A stretch of DNA of 22,578 nt, taken from positions 1 through 22,578 of IMG/VR virus record IMGVR_UViG_3300050116_000046; one strand, written 5' to 3'. The translations under genes were made by a program, and so were the position numbers. Below the pieces are notes generated by a model. The model saw only the letters and a list, made by a program, of their open reading frames with translations, was not told where the DNA came from and searched no databases. Shown in pieces: positions 5,303 through 12,887 of the stretch. Source of the stretch: a virus. Positions within the stretch are counted from its first letter, which is position 1. The number at the start of each line of letters is the position of its first letter.

Positions 5303-7546
5303 ATGTCCGATACCGTCCCCCTGACATCCGCAATGGCGCAACCGTCGCTCGACATCCTGCCGCCTGGCGTCAAAGTGCCGGATGCAGAGACCGCGCCGGT
5401 CAGTCGGCTCAAACCCGTCGAACTCAAGATGCTCGGGATGAAGCTCGGGCAGCTGTTCATGCAATATCGATCGGACCGCCGCCTCGCGGAGCTGCGCTGG
5501 TTGCGCAACGAGCGTCAGTATCTCGGCATCTACGATCCTCCTGTCGACAAGGAGCTGTCCGAGAGCCGGTCGCGGTCTTTCCCCAAGGTCACGCGCACCA
5601 AATGTGTCAGCGTCCTCTCGCGGCTCATGAGCCTCATGTTCCCCGGCAACGAGCGCAACTGGGAGCTGAAGGCGACGCCGTCGCCTAACATGGACCCAAA
5701 GGATGTGGCGCTTGCCATCCAGGCGATGCAGAAGCGTGACAAGGACAGCGGCGCGGACCCACGACCTCTCGACCTTGACTACGTCATGACCGCCATTAAG
5801 GCTGAGGCCGACAAGCGCGCGTGCGATCTGTCGATACTGCTTGACGATCAGCTCGAAGAACTTGGCGGCGCTCAGACGCTCGACTACATCGCGCTCAACC
5901 GATCGGTTATACGCTCCGGCATCATCTTCGGTCTGGGCATACTCAAGGGTCCCTATGCTCGCGAGTGCAAGCAAACGACATGGTCCATGCCTCCCGGAGC
6001 GACTGTGCCGAAGTCGACGACCCGCACCGTTTACAAACCCATGTTCGAGTTCCTCCGCATCTGGGACTTCTACCCCGACATGGCGGCCAAGAACTTCGAC
6101 GGCATGGACGGCCACTTCATTCGTAAGGTCATGTCGCGCGCCCAGGTTAAGAAGCTGAGCGAGCGAGAGGACTTCTTCGAGGACGTCATCGACAAGTTTC
6201 TCACTAACAATCAGATGGGTAATTATCGACCGTTGGAGTTCGAGACCGAGTTGCGCTCCATGGGCGTCAAGTCCAACACCAACGAGCAGAAGACCGAGAC
6301 TTCTAAATACGAGGTCATCATCTGGCACGGCATGACCGACGGAGCGATGCTACGACTAGCTGGGATCGACGTGCCTGAGGACAAGGTCTCCGACAATATC
6401 GACGCCGAGATCTGGATGATCGGTGACGACGTCATTAAGGCGACACTCAACCCGTGGGCTTCGCTTGACGTCGATGTCAAGACTCTACACACCTTCCTGT
6501 TTGATGAGGACGACACCAGCCCGATCGGGATGGGACTTCCAGTCATCATGCGCGACAGCCAGATGGCTATCTGTGCCGCGTCGCGCATGCTGCTCGACAA
6601 CGCGAGCGTCATCTGCGGGCCCAACCTTGAACTCAACACCGACCTATTGCGCCCCGATCAGGATCTGACGAGCACCAGCGCTTACAAGATGTGGTATCGT
6701 GAAGGCACCGGCAACGACGCCTCACAGCCAGCTGTCAAGAACATCCAGATCGACGGGCATCTGCCTGAGCTTCAAAACATCATGAAGCTCTACATGGACA
6801 TCGCGGATCAGGAGACCTTCGTAGGCCCTGCGACGGGCGGCGACATGACGCAGCAGAGCAGCGAGCCCATGCGGACAGCGGCGGGCGCGAGCATGATCCG
6901 TAGCGACTCCGCGCTGCCCTTCAAAGACATCGTGCGGTCCTTCGACAGCATGACTCAGTCCATCCTCGAATCGATGGTGCAGTTCAACCGCGCGCTCAAC
7001 CCCAGTCTGATGGCCGAGGCCGATTATAACGTCATCGCACGCGGCGCGACGTCGCTGGTGGCCAAGGAGGTGCGCGGGCTTCAGATTGACCAGATGGCGG
7101 CGACGCTTCAAAATTCTCCCGAGGAGAAGCAGGAGATCGACTTCCGCAAGTTCACCAAGGCGCGCTTTGAAGTGCGCGACATGGGTGACATGCTGGTCAG
7201 CCAGGAAGAGTCCGATCGTCGCCAGGCAGCCAATCAGGCGAGCCAAGCGTCGCAGGCCGACCAGGCTCAGAAGCTCGCCGAGGCGACGTTGCGCAAGCTT
7301 CTGTCCGACTCCTACAAGAATATCGCGGCGGGTGCGAAGAATCAGTCTGCTGCGAATGCGACAGATGTTGAGACGGCTCTTATGGTCCTGGAGCGTGGGC
7401 TCTCAGGCATGGCAGGTGGAGATACGAGTGGACAGACAGGTGGACAAGACCCGACGCAAACACCGCAATCAGGAACTACGGACTCAGCTTTACCAGCAGC
7501 GGGGGGAACTCCATCAGGTGGTGGAGTTGCTCCAGATCAGACTTGA
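5303..7546 (+). CDS. Portal (head-tail connector) protein
   Basis: This 747-aa protein forms the dodecameric ring at the head vertex through which DNA enters and leaves. It follows large terminase by two bases, the standard order. Diagnostic features include the N-terminal RWLRNERQYLGIYDP with SRSRSFPKVTRTK and SRLMSLMFPGNERNW, the central FLRIWDFYPDMAAKN, and the region around residues 515-545 with GPATGGDMTQQSSEPMRTAA and GASMIRSDSALPFKDIVRSF, which is typical of large podovirus portals. An Ala/Gln-rich helix near 650-690 suits the barrel or crown, and the last ~45 residues are Gly/Pro/Thr-rich and disordered. The ATG at 5303 is preferred over an upstream in-frame start that would overlap terminase, with AGG about 8 nt before it. 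The tail overlaps the next gene by 119 nt. Confidence 0.9.
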   Translation: MSDTVPLTSAMAQPSLDILPPGVKVPDAETAPVSRLKPVELKMLGMKLGQLFMQYRSDRRLAELRWLRNERQYLGIYDPPVDKELSESRSRSFPKVTRTKCVSVLSRLMSLMFPGNERNWELKATPSPNMDPKDVALAIQAMQKRDKDSGADPRPLDLDYVMTAIKAEADKRACDLSILLDDQLEELGGAQTLDYIALNRSVIRSGIIFGLGILKGPYARECKQTTWSMPPGATVPKSTTRTVYKPMFEFLRIWDFYPDMAAKNFDGMDGHFIRKVMSRAQVKKLSEREDFFEDVIDKFLTNNQMGNYRPLEFETELRSMGVKSNTNEQKTETSKYEVIIWHGMTDGAMLRLAGIDVPEDKVSDNIDAEIWMIGDDVIKATLNPWASLDVDVKTLHTFLFDEDDTSPIGMGLPVIMRDSQMAICAASRMLLDNASVICGPNLELNTDLLRPDQDLTSTSAYKMWYREGTGNDASQPAVKNIQIDGHLPELQNIMKLYMDIADQETFVGPATGGDMTQQSSEPMRTAAGASMIRSDSALPFKDIVRSFDSMTQSILESMVQFNRALNPSLMAEADYNVIARGATSLVAKEVRGLQIDQMAATLQNSPEEKQEIDFRKFTKARFEVRDMGDMLVSQEESDRRQAANQASQASQADQAQKLAEATLRKLLSDSYKNIAAGAKNQSAANATDVETALMVLERGLSGMAGGDTSGQTGGQDPTQTPQSGTTDSALPAAGGTPSGGGVAPDQT

Positions 7547-7715
7547 CGAAACAAAAGAAGGTATGGTGGTTTGCCCTCCTAGCGAATTACCAAGACTCCA
7601 AGGTGCGGCTATCGCTCTCGACGCGCTGCTCACTGTGTTTTTAGTTCCGCAAGCAAGTATCGAGGCTCCGTTGTCTTCGCCGACCCCGGAAGGGATCACT
7701 CTGAGGGAAAATTGA
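7428..7715 (+). CDS. Small protein overlapping the portal 3' end, 95 aa
   Basis: A GTG start at 7428 has GGAG six nt upstream and opens a frame of 95 codons in a different frame from portal. The body (ELRTQLYQQRGELHQVVELL, then RLDETKEG, CPPSELPRLQGAAIALDALL) is a predicted helical hairpin that resembles short phage proteins of unknown function found next to portal genes. The first ~40 codons overlap the low-complexity portal tail, and the remainder lies beyond the portal stop, where nothing else is encoded. A later GTG at 7440 is a possible alternative start. No enzyme motif is seen. The overlap suggests that the gene and the disordered portal tail evolved together. Confidence 0.65.
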   Translation: MDRQVDKTRRKHRNQELRTQLYQQRGELHQVVELLQIRLDETKEGMVVCPPSELPRLQGAAIALDALLTVFLVPQASIEAPLSSPTPEGITLREN

Positions 7716-7725
7716 GTTTTCGTCC

Positions 7726-8220
7726 ATGAGCCACATCATTGATCTTCTTGGAAAACGATTCGGTCGATTGATTGTTGTGCATCAGGCTGCGTCTATGGAT
7801 GGCGGGGCTGCTGCATGGGGACGTGTCTGTGATTGCGGCGCATCTGTTGTTGTCAAGTCATATCGTTTGCGAGTTGGGAAGACTAGGTCGTGTGGGTGTT
7901 GGAGAGTAGATAACGCTCGTGTTCAATTCACCACGCACGGGATGAAGCGTACACGCACTTATCGAACATGGATGAGTATGAGCAATCGATGTAGGGATCC
8001 GAATGGCAAAAACTTCCATTACTATGGTGGGCGCGGCATCGCGGTTTGCGAACGTTGGCGAAAATTTGAGAACTTCCTAGCGGATATGGGAGAACGTCCA
8101 GATGGTCGGACGTTAGACCGCAGAGACAATGATCGCGGATACGAACCAGACAATTGTCGTTGGGCGACTCTTATCGAGCAACGACGTAACCAACGGCGGT
8201 ATGTTCCGCCCAGTAATTGA
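7726..8220 (+). CDS. Free-standing HNH-type homing endonuclease
   Basis: This 164-aa protein belongs to the common phage family that starts with LLGKRFGRLIVV. It then has a zinc-knuckle-like pair CDCG...SCGC (residues about 45-65), TYRTWMSMSNRC, YGGRGIAVCERWRKFENFL, DMGERPDGRTLDRRDND and GYEPDNCRWAT. The last elements carry the catalytic core. The family acts as an intron-less mobile nuclease that nicks or cleaves related phage DNA and spreads its own gene. Base composition is visibly less GC-rich than the portal and scaffold genes on either side, consistent with separate acquisition. Its ribosome site is weak. It is not of the same subfamily as the antisense HNH in the terminase intein. It interrupts the portal-scaffold pair without damaging either gene. 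Confidence 0.9.
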   Translation: MSHIIDLLGKRFGRLIVVHQAASMDGGAAAWGRVCDCGASVVVKSYRLRVGKTRSCGCWRVDNARVQFTTHGMKRTRTYRTWMSMSNRCRDPNGKNFHYYGGRGIAVCERWRKFENFLADMGERPDGRTLDRRDNDRGYEPDNCRWATLIEQRRNQRRYVPPSN

Positions 8221-8231
8221 GGATGTGACCT

Positions 8232-9248
8232 ATGGCTGCCGAAAAAACTGCTGATGAGATCTTCGCCGAGTCGTTCGCGTTGATCAGTGAAGCCGATCGA
8301 AAGGAGGAGACGGTCTCGAAGGAACAGCTTGACAAGATCACTCCCGAGAAGACTCCTGAGGAGATCGCCGCCGAGGCCAAGACTGCCGAGGATGCTGCTG
8401 CTCTGAAGGCTGAGCAGGACGCGGCTGCCGCTGCGAACGCTGGCAAGACTCCCGAGCAGATCGCTGAGGAAGCCGAGGTCGTCCGCATCACAGCGGAGAA
8501 CCAGCGCCTCGCGGCTGAAGCTGCGAAGAAGACCGCGCAGCCGAGCCAGGAAGACGACGCCCTGCTAGGACGATTGGCGAAGCTGGTCCAGAAGGATGCC
8601 AGCGCCGAGGCCGCTGCCGCTGCTGAGGCCGTGCGGCAGCAGGAAGCCGCGCGTCAACGCGCGCCGACGCCTCAGATGTCCGAGCAGGATCTGGAAGCCT
8701 ACAACAAGTATGTGGCGGACTTCCCCGACGTTGCGGCGAATGAGGCTCGTATTCGTCGCACCGAATATCCTCTGGTGACGCGGCACATCTTCAATGAGGT
8801 CGAGACCTACGTCCAGAAGCGTCTCGAACAGGAGGTGATGCCCTACGTCGAGATCATCAAGACGATGGCCGAGCGCATGCACCTCGGCGATATGAAGCAG
8901 GCGATCCCGGACTACGACAAGATCCCGTTCGACAAGCTGAACGAGTGGGTGGCCGCACAGCCGGATTACCTTCAGGATGGCATGAAGTATGTGTTGAAGA
9001 GCGGCACGCAAGCGCAGGCTACCGACCTCCTCAAGCGCTTCCAGACGGAGACCGGCTTGATTCCTTCTAAGGCTGCCGCCGTTGCCGCACCAGACCCAGC
9101 CGCTGCCGCGCGCGCCAAGGCCGCCAAGGCCCTCGCACCGACCGACTCCAAGCGCGCTGGCGCTGTCGCCGCTGCTGATCCTACGGACTACGACGGCGCG
9201 TTCGATCACTTCTCCAAGCTTCTGAAAGCTGAGGACGACAAGTTCTGA
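8232..9248 (+). CDS. Capsid scaffolding protein
   Basis: This 338-aa, strongly charged, Ala/Glu/Lys-rich protein lies between portal and major capsid, the usual scaffold position. The N-terminal 150 residues are long helices with coiled-coil character and heptad-like Ala/Glu patterns (EEIAAEAKTAEDAAAL, EEAEVVRITAENQRLAAEAA). Residues about 160-270 are a more folded helical domain (YVADFPDVAANEARIRR, EIIKTMAERMHLGDMKQ). The C-terminal ~60 residues are Ala/Pro-rich and end in a charged FDHFSKLLKAEDDKF, matching the short capsid-binding helix of other scaffolds. Scaffolds guide procapsid assembly and then leave or are degraded. GAGG precedes the ATG by 9 nt. Position and composition give the call, as scaffolds share little sequence. 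Confidence 0.8.
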   Translation: MAAEKTADEIFAESFALISEADRKEETVSKEQLDKITPEKTPEEIAAEAKTAEDAAALKAEQDAAAAANAGKTPEQIAEEAEVVRITAENQRLAAEAAKKTAQPSQEDDALLGRLAKLVQKDASAEAAAAAEAVRQQEAARQRAPTPQMSEQDLEAYNKYVADFPDVAANEARIRRTEYPLVTRHIFNEVETYVQKRLEQEVMPYVEIIKTMAERMHLGDMKQAIPDYDKIPFDKLNEWVAAQPDYLQDGMKYVLKSGTQAQATDLLKRFQTETGLIPSKAAAVAAPDPAAAARAKAAKALAPTDSKRAGAVAAADPTDYDGAFDHFSKLLKAEDDKF

Positions 9249-9258
9249 TCCGCACTTT

Positions 9259-9277
9259 GTAGCCATGGCTTCAAATT
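9259..9277 (+). repeat. 19-nt near-repeat, copy 2
   Basis: GTAGCCATGGCTTCAAATT matches 358-376 with one mismatch and contains the palindrome AGCCATGGCT. It lies between the scaffold stop and the terminator hairpin, upstream of the capsid gene, a place where phages often put strong late control signals. Confidence 0.5.
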
Positions 9278-9279
9278 AG

Positions 9280-9308
9280 TGTGGCCGCTTGACAGCGGCC
9301 ACAGTTTT
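9280..9308 (+). terminator. Hairpin terminator between scaffold and capsid genes
   Basis: A perfect 10-bp stem (9280-9289 with 9294-9303, TGTGGCCGCT against AGCGGCCACA) closes a TGAC tetraloop and is followed within one base by TTTT. It probably ends or attenuates transcripts from the packaging and scaffold genes. A TTGACA hexamer follows at 9307-9312, but I see no matching -10, so a new promoter here is only a possibility. Confidence 0.65.
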
Positions 9309-9424
9309 GACATATGAGTGAAAACACAGGTTGCTAAGCTGCCTCAGACGCCCATGCAAGCGGGCCTCCGCAGGACCTAGTTGGAACCCCACCCCTTCCA
9401 TCTTTGATTCTAAAGGAGGCCATT

Positions 9425-10492
9425 ATGGCTGCCATGACAACTTACGGCGACATAAGCCCAGCCGTCGCCGCATATTCGGTCATCCGGATGCTGAAGCGAG
9501 CCATCCCTTACCTTCACATCGAGAAGTTCGGTCAGACGTATCCGTTGCCGACCAACTCCACGAACACTGCCAAGTTCCGTCGTTACTTCCTGCAAGGCGC
9601 TGCTGGCGCGGCGGGTCCTGACAATGGCGGCGGCACCAACGGTGCCGGAACCGCGTTCTTCACCCCGCTGGCCACGACCCCGCTGGTCGAAGGCGTCACG
9701 CCTGAGGGCACACTCTTGGCCGTGCAGGACTACACTATCTCTCTCCAACAGTATGGCAACTACGTCGTGATCACCGACGTGATCGAGGACGTCCATACCG
9801 ACCCTGTCCTGCAACAGGCGACTGAGGCGCTCGGTGAACAGGCGGCTCAGACCGTCGAGACGCTGCGCTTCAACGTCCTCAAGGCTGGCACCAACGTGTG
9901 GTATGCCAATGAGGTCGCGGCCCGCGCCGACATCATCACCCCAATCGCCCTGTCCGATCAGCGTCATGTCACGACTGGCCTCAACCGCCAGAACTCGCGC
10001 AAGATCAGCTCGGTCATCGCATCGACCACGGACTTCAATACGAAGTCGGTGGAAGCGAGCTACATGGCCATCTGCCACCCTGATCTGGAAACGGATCTGC
10101 GTAGCATGCCCGGCTTCAAGGTCTGCGCGGACTACGGCCCGCACACGACTCCGTTCGAAGGCGAGATCGGCTCCTGCGAGCAGGTCCGCTACCTCACATC
10201 GACCATCTTCGCTCCGTTCCTCAATGCGGGCGCGGCAGTCGGTTCGAGTGGCCTTCGCTCGACGGGCGGCACCGACATCGACGTCTACCCGATCCTGGTC
10301 TTCGGGCGCGACGCCTTCGGCATGGTGCCTCTCAAGGGCAAGTCCGCCATGACCCCCATGGTTGTCAATCCGAAGCCTACATCGGGCGACCCCCTGGCTC
10401 AGCGCGGCACCGTTGGCTGGAAGCTGTGGAACGGTACGATCATCCTCCAGGATGCGTTTATGGCGCGCTTGGAAGTGGGAGCTACGGCGTAA
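9425..10492 (+). CDS. Major capsid protein, N4 gp56 family
   Basis: This 355-aa coat protein has the HK97 fold as judged from family resemblance. Features include TTYGDISPAVAAYSVIRML, LHIEKFGQTYPLPTNST, KFRRYF, TPLVEGVTPEG, LQQYGNYVVITDVIEDVHTD, EALGEQAAQTVETLRFNVLK and AGTNVWYAN, in the order seen in N4 gp56-type major capsid proteins. A YPILVFGRDAFGMVPLKG segment near the end is also typical. The start at 9425 has the best ribosome site in the window, AAAGGAGG five nt upstream, consistent with very high expression. An in-frame TTG seven codons earlier would bury that site and is rejected. The gene is flanked by hairpins (9280-9303 and 10498-10515), so its message level is probably set separately from its neighbours. 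Confidence 0.95.
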   Translation: MAAMTTYGDISPAVAAYSVIRMLKRAIPYLHIEKFGQTYPLPTNSTNTAKFRRYFLQGAAGAAGPDNGGGTNGAGTAFFTPLATTPLVEGVTPEGTLLAVQDYTISLQQYGNYVVITDVIEDVHTDPVLQQATEALGEQAAQTVETLRFNVLKAGTNVWYANEVAARADIITPIALSDQRHVTTGLNRQNSRKISSVIASTTDFNTKSVEASYMAICHPDLETDLRSMPGFKVCADYGPHTTPFEGEIGSCEQVRYLTSTIFAPFLNAGAAVGSSGLRSTGGTDIDVYPILVFGRDAFGMVPLKGKSAMTPMVVNPKPTSGDPLAQRGTVGWKLWNGTIILQDAFMARLEVGATA

Positions 10493-10497
10493 TAACG

Positions 10498-10515
10498 GCG
10501 GGGCTCAGGCCCCGC
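10498..10515 (+). terminator. Hairpin after the capsid gene
   Basis: A 7-bp GC stem (GCGGGGC 10498-10504 with GCCCCGC 10509-10515) with a TCAG loop lies three bases after the capsid stop triplet region. No T-run follows, so it may be a leaky terminator, an RNA-stability hairpin or a processing site. Confidence 0.45.
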
Positions 10516-10543
10516 TCCCACCCCTCATTCTGGAGTAAAGCAA

Positions 10544-10990
10544 ATGACTCTCAACGCAAATGGCCCCATCCCCCTCATGGAGGCGGCCTCCATCGCCTCC
10601 TCGGCCTACGGCCAATACACCGGAGACGGCTCTGGCGCGATTACGATCCCTCTCGGTTTCTCGCCGAACTGGGTGAAGGTGTTTGATGAGACCGATCTCG
10701 TTGTCTGGGAGTGGAATGCCGGCATGGCTGCCACGCACTCGCTCAAGACCACGATCGCGAGTCCTTCCGTTGCCACGCTCGACACCGGTTCGGCGATTGT
10801 ATCAAACCACGTCATCTCGACGAAAACCGTCCCAGGTGTCTACCTGCCTTCGGGCAATGGCGCTGGCGACGGCACGATCGGCAACACGTCGGTCACGGTC
10901 GACGCACCCGATCAGACGCTGCCGAAGTTGATCTTCGCGACCGGCCTCAACACGACCAGTTCGCTCTACAGCTGGGTTGCTCAAGGCTAA
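10544..10990 (+). CDS. Probable virion protein after capsid, 148 aa
   Basis: I do not recognise a named family. The protein is rich in Gly, Ser, Thr and Val with alternating hydrophobic strands (SGAITIPLGFSPNWVKVFDE, DLVVWEWNAG, GNTSVTVDAPDQTLPKLIF), so it is probably a compact beta-structure. A gene of this size and style directly behind the major capsid gene often encodes a head decoration or minor structural protein, but this is inference from position. GGAG lies 8 nt before the ATG. It is bracketed by two intergenic hairpins (10498-10515 and 10995-11015), implying separate tuning of its message. No signal peptide, membrane segment or catalytic motif is seen. Confidence 0.75.
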   Translation: MTLNANGPIPLMEAASIASSAYGQYTGDGSGAITIPLGFSPNWVKVFDETDLVVWEWNAGMAATHSLKTTIASPSVATLDTGSAIVSNHVISTKTVPGVYLPSGNGAGDGTIGNTSVTVDAPDQTLPKLIFATGLNTTSSLYSWVAQG

Positions 10991-10994
10991 TGAC

Positions 10995-11015
10995 CTGGGG
11001 GCCTGCGGCCCCCAG
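10995..11015 (+). terminator. GC-rich intergenic hairpin
   Basis: CTGGGGGC (10995-11002) pairs with GCCCCCAG (11008-11015) across a 5-nt interior that can add one C-G pair. The stem is stable, but only TATCCTCTT follows, so it is a poor classical terminator. It may slow polymerase or protect upstream RNA. Confidence 0.45.
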
Positions 11016-11041
11016 TATCCTCTTCGTGAAGGTCGGTTCCG

Positions 11042-11326
11042 ATGTCTTATGATTGCTGTGTTCGGATCGAGCGGCTGACCAACGGCTACACCGTGACGGT
11101 GAAGGACCCAGCAATCATCAAGGCCAACCAGAAGCGGGACACGTCGAACGGGCCCTACACGCCGTATAAGGACCCGGAGCGACAATACATCTTCAAGTCG
11201 GTCGCGGAGGTGAACACCTTCCTGACCAGGAACCTGGACAAGGCCCTCCCGGCTCAAGTGGTTGAGGACTCGTTCGACACTGCATTCGACAAGGCGGCGG
11301 CTGCCGCGACCAAAGAGAAGGATTGA
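11042..11326 (+). CDS. Conserved-looking small phage protein, 94 aa
   Basis: The protein starts MSYDCCVRIERLTNGYTVTV and contains NGPYTPYKDPERQYIFKSVAEVNTFLTRNLDKALP, a pattern I have seen in short phage proteins located between capsid and tail genes. Its function is not known to me. It should fold as a small alpha/beta unit with a helical, Ala/Lys-rich tail (FDKAAAAATKEKD). GAAGG lies 9 nt before the ATG. The next gene starts 6 nt after its stop, so the two are probably translated together. The position suggests a virion-associated or assembly role, without direct evidence. Confidence 0.75.
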   Translation: MSYDCCVRIERLTNGYTVTVKDPAIIKANQKRDTSNGPYTPYKDPERQYIFKSVAEVNTFLTRNLDKALPAQVVEDSFDTAFDKAAAAATKEKD

Positions 11327-11331
11327 TCGCC

Positions 11332-11667
11332 ATGGCCAACCCCGTTCAGAAGATCATCGACGTCACGGAGAACTATCCGAGTGCTCTGAACCTCCAAAAC
11401 ATTGTCGCCAACTTCACCGCGCTGTTCGGCACTGCTGGTGGCTTGGCCTCGGCATTAGGCACATTTACGTCGAGCACAACCCCTGCGGCGGTCTCCGTGG
11501 CGGCTCCCAGTATCACTGCCAACTCAGTTATTCTGATCACGCTCAAGACCAAAAGCGGCACACCCGTCGCACAGGTTATCCAGACGATCACCCCCGGCAC
11601 TGGCTTCACGGTTGAAGGCGCGGCGTCGGGCGACACGTCGGTCTACAACTATCGAGTCATCGGCTAA
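11332..11667 (+). CDS. Hypothetical structural-region protein, 111 aa
   Basis: I do not recognise this protein. It begins MANPVQKIIDVTENYPSALN, is rich in Ala, Thr, Val and Ser, and its C-terminal half looks all-beta (SVILITLKTKSGTPV, IQTITPGTGFTVEG). The pattern VILITLK...FTV is like short phage proteins with beta-sandwich character. ATG 11332 is preferred over an upstream TTG because AAGGA lies about 10 nt upstream. The stop codon TAA (11665-11667) lies in the loop of a hairpin (11657-11678). Placement between capsid and adaptor genes suggests a head-completion or decoration role, but this is inference. Confidence 0.7.
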   Translation: MANPVQKIIDVTENYPSALNLQNIVANFTALFGTAGGLASALGTFTSSTTPAAVSVAAPSITANSVILITLKTKSGTPVAQVIQTITPGTGFTVEGAASGDTSVYNYRVIG

Positions 11668-11678
11668 GTCGCCGATGA
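11657..11678 (+). other. Hairpin with a stop codon in its loop
   Basis: TCATCGGC (11657-11664) pairs with GCCGATGA (11671-11678) around a 6-nt loop that begins with the TAA stop of the 111-aa protein. The last two codons are thus part of the stem. TATAAAG follows, with no T-run. It may be an RNA-stability or pausing element. Confidence 0.5.
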
Positions 11679-11722
11679 TATAAAGCCTCGATAACCTTGC
11701 CCACGAACAAAGGAATCGTATC

Positions 11723-12067
11723 ATGTCACTTCCGAACACACGCCCCGCTTCCGCCTCAAAACTCGCCTCGAACCTTGGCGAAGATGAGGCTCCCGCCAAA
11801 GCCGCCAAGATGACTCGCATTGTCTTGGACGACAGCGACAACATCCCTCCCACCGGCCAGTTCTTCGGCGTCAACGGTCGCAACTGGTATCTTCGCGCTG
11901 GCGAGGAGGTCTCAGTGCCGCAAGGCATCATTGACATTCTGGACAATGCGGTCGAGAAGCACCCGATCAAGGATGGTTCGAACCGCGTCATCAGCTATCG
12001 GAATCGTCATCGGTTTCCCTACCACGTCGTCAATGACGATCGTCGCGGCCGGGCGATTGCCCAGTAA
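11723..12067 (+). CDS. Hypothetical structural-region protein, 114 aa
   Basis: The N-terminal ~30 residues are disordered and Ser/Ala/Lys-rich. The core has IVLDDSDNIPPTGQFFGVNG, NWYLRAGEEVSVPQGIIDIL, then ENRVISYRNRH-like basic strands (actual SNRVISYRNRHRFPYHVVND). Proteins with this FFGVNGRNWYLRAGEEV-style core occur in several phages beside head-tail genes, with no function that I can name. AAAGGA lies 9 nt before the ATG. It lies 12 nt upstream of the adaptor gene start, so the two are likely co-translated. A role in head completion or at the connector would fit. The evidence is positional only. Confidence 0.75.
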   Translation: MSLPNTRPASASKLASNLGEDEAPAKAAKMTRIVLDDSDNIPPTGQFFGVNGRNWYLRAGEEVSVPQGIIDILDNAVEKHPIKDGSNRVISYRNRHRFPYHVVNDDRRGRAIAQ

Positions 12068-12079
12068 GGAGTATCGGTC

Positions 12080-12850
12080 GTGAACCTGGGACAACTCCTC
12101 GACGAGCTGCGCCACGGGATGCTTCACGACCGATCCGACCAGATCGCCGGGGACGCCTCCGACTATCTGTGGTCTGATAAGCGTCTGACAGAGTATATAA
12201 ATCAGAGCGAACGGAAGTTCGCCCGTGAAGGACTTGTCATCCGTGACGGCTCAACGCCCGAGGTCTGTATCCTCCAGACCATTCCCTTCCAGCAGGAATA
12301 CACGCTGCACCCGTCAGTGGTTGCGGTGATCTCTGCGAAGGGTGAGCATGATCGCGCGGATCTCGCGCGCGCGGGGCACTCACAGTTCCAGACCTACCGC
12401 ACGGTGGACACCTACTGGTTCAATCCGTCGGAGCTGTCAACGGTGCCGCCTGGTAAGATCCTCGCGTTCGGCACCGACGAGGAGTTGCAGCGCAACGATG
12501 AGGGCTCGACTCAGGTCGTCACCTTCCGCGCCTTCCCCAAGCCGGACCCGCTGCACGCATGCAAGATCCACCTCCGCGTCATCCGTAAGCCGCTCTACCC
12601 GCTCGTGAAGAAAGAGGATGTGCCGGAGATTCCGGACGACCACCATCTCGACATGCTCGACTGGGCGGCCTATCTCGCTCTGCGCATCGTCGACCATGAC
12701 ATTGGCGATCCGCAGCGCGCTGCTGACTTCGCAGCCACCTTCAAGGTCAACGTCGATCTTGCCAAGCGGGAAGCGATGAGGAAGATGTTTTCACCTGCCG
12801 CTTGGGGCTTCGGAAGGTCGGGATTTTCATGGGAGAGGGATTACCAGTGA
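12080..12850 (+). CDS. Probable head-tail adaptor (connector) protein, 256 aa
   Basis: The protein begins MNLGQLLDELRHGMLHD and has DYLWSDKRLTEYINQSERKF, a helical opening shared by phage adaptor proteins that bind under the portal (I associate it with DUF6682-like proteins, from memory). The middle is beta-rich (EVCILQTIPFQQEYTLHPSV, IHLRVIRKPLYPL), and the C-terminal third is helical again (DDHHLDMLDWAAYLALRIVD, AATFKVNVDLAKREAMRKMF). The size fits tail-tubular or adaptor proteins of podoviruses. The start is GTG 12080 with AAGGAG 8 nt upstream. Adaptors extend the portal and anchor the short tail. No second tail-tube gene is recognised in the window, so the nozzle may lie outside it or be one of the unknown genes. 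Confidence 0.65.
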   Translation: MNLGQLLDELRHGMLHDRSDQIAGDASDYLWSDKRLTEYINQSERKFAREGLVIRDGSTPEVCILQTIPFQQEYTLHPSVVAVISAKGEHDRADLARAGHSQFQTYRTVDTYWFNPSELSTVPPGKILAFGTDEELQRNDEGSTQVVTFRAFPKPDPLHACKIHLRVIRKPLYPLVKKEDVPEIPDDHHLDMLDWAAYLALRIVDHDIGDPQRAADFAATFKVNVDLAKREAMRKMFSPAAWGFGRSGFSWERDYQ

Positions 12851-12887
12851 GATATACACTGCGCAGTAAATATAGGGAGTTCGCATT

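Noticed and set aside
5291-6328. 345-codon minus-strand open frame inside portal
   Set aside because: It is antisense to conserved portal sequence with no motif and no sign of a separate gene.
9307-9335. Possible promoter for the capsid gene starting from TTGACA at 9307-9312
   Set aside because: No acceptable -10 hexamer lies 15-19 nt downstream (the sequence there is GGTTGCTAAG), so only the -35 likeness remains.
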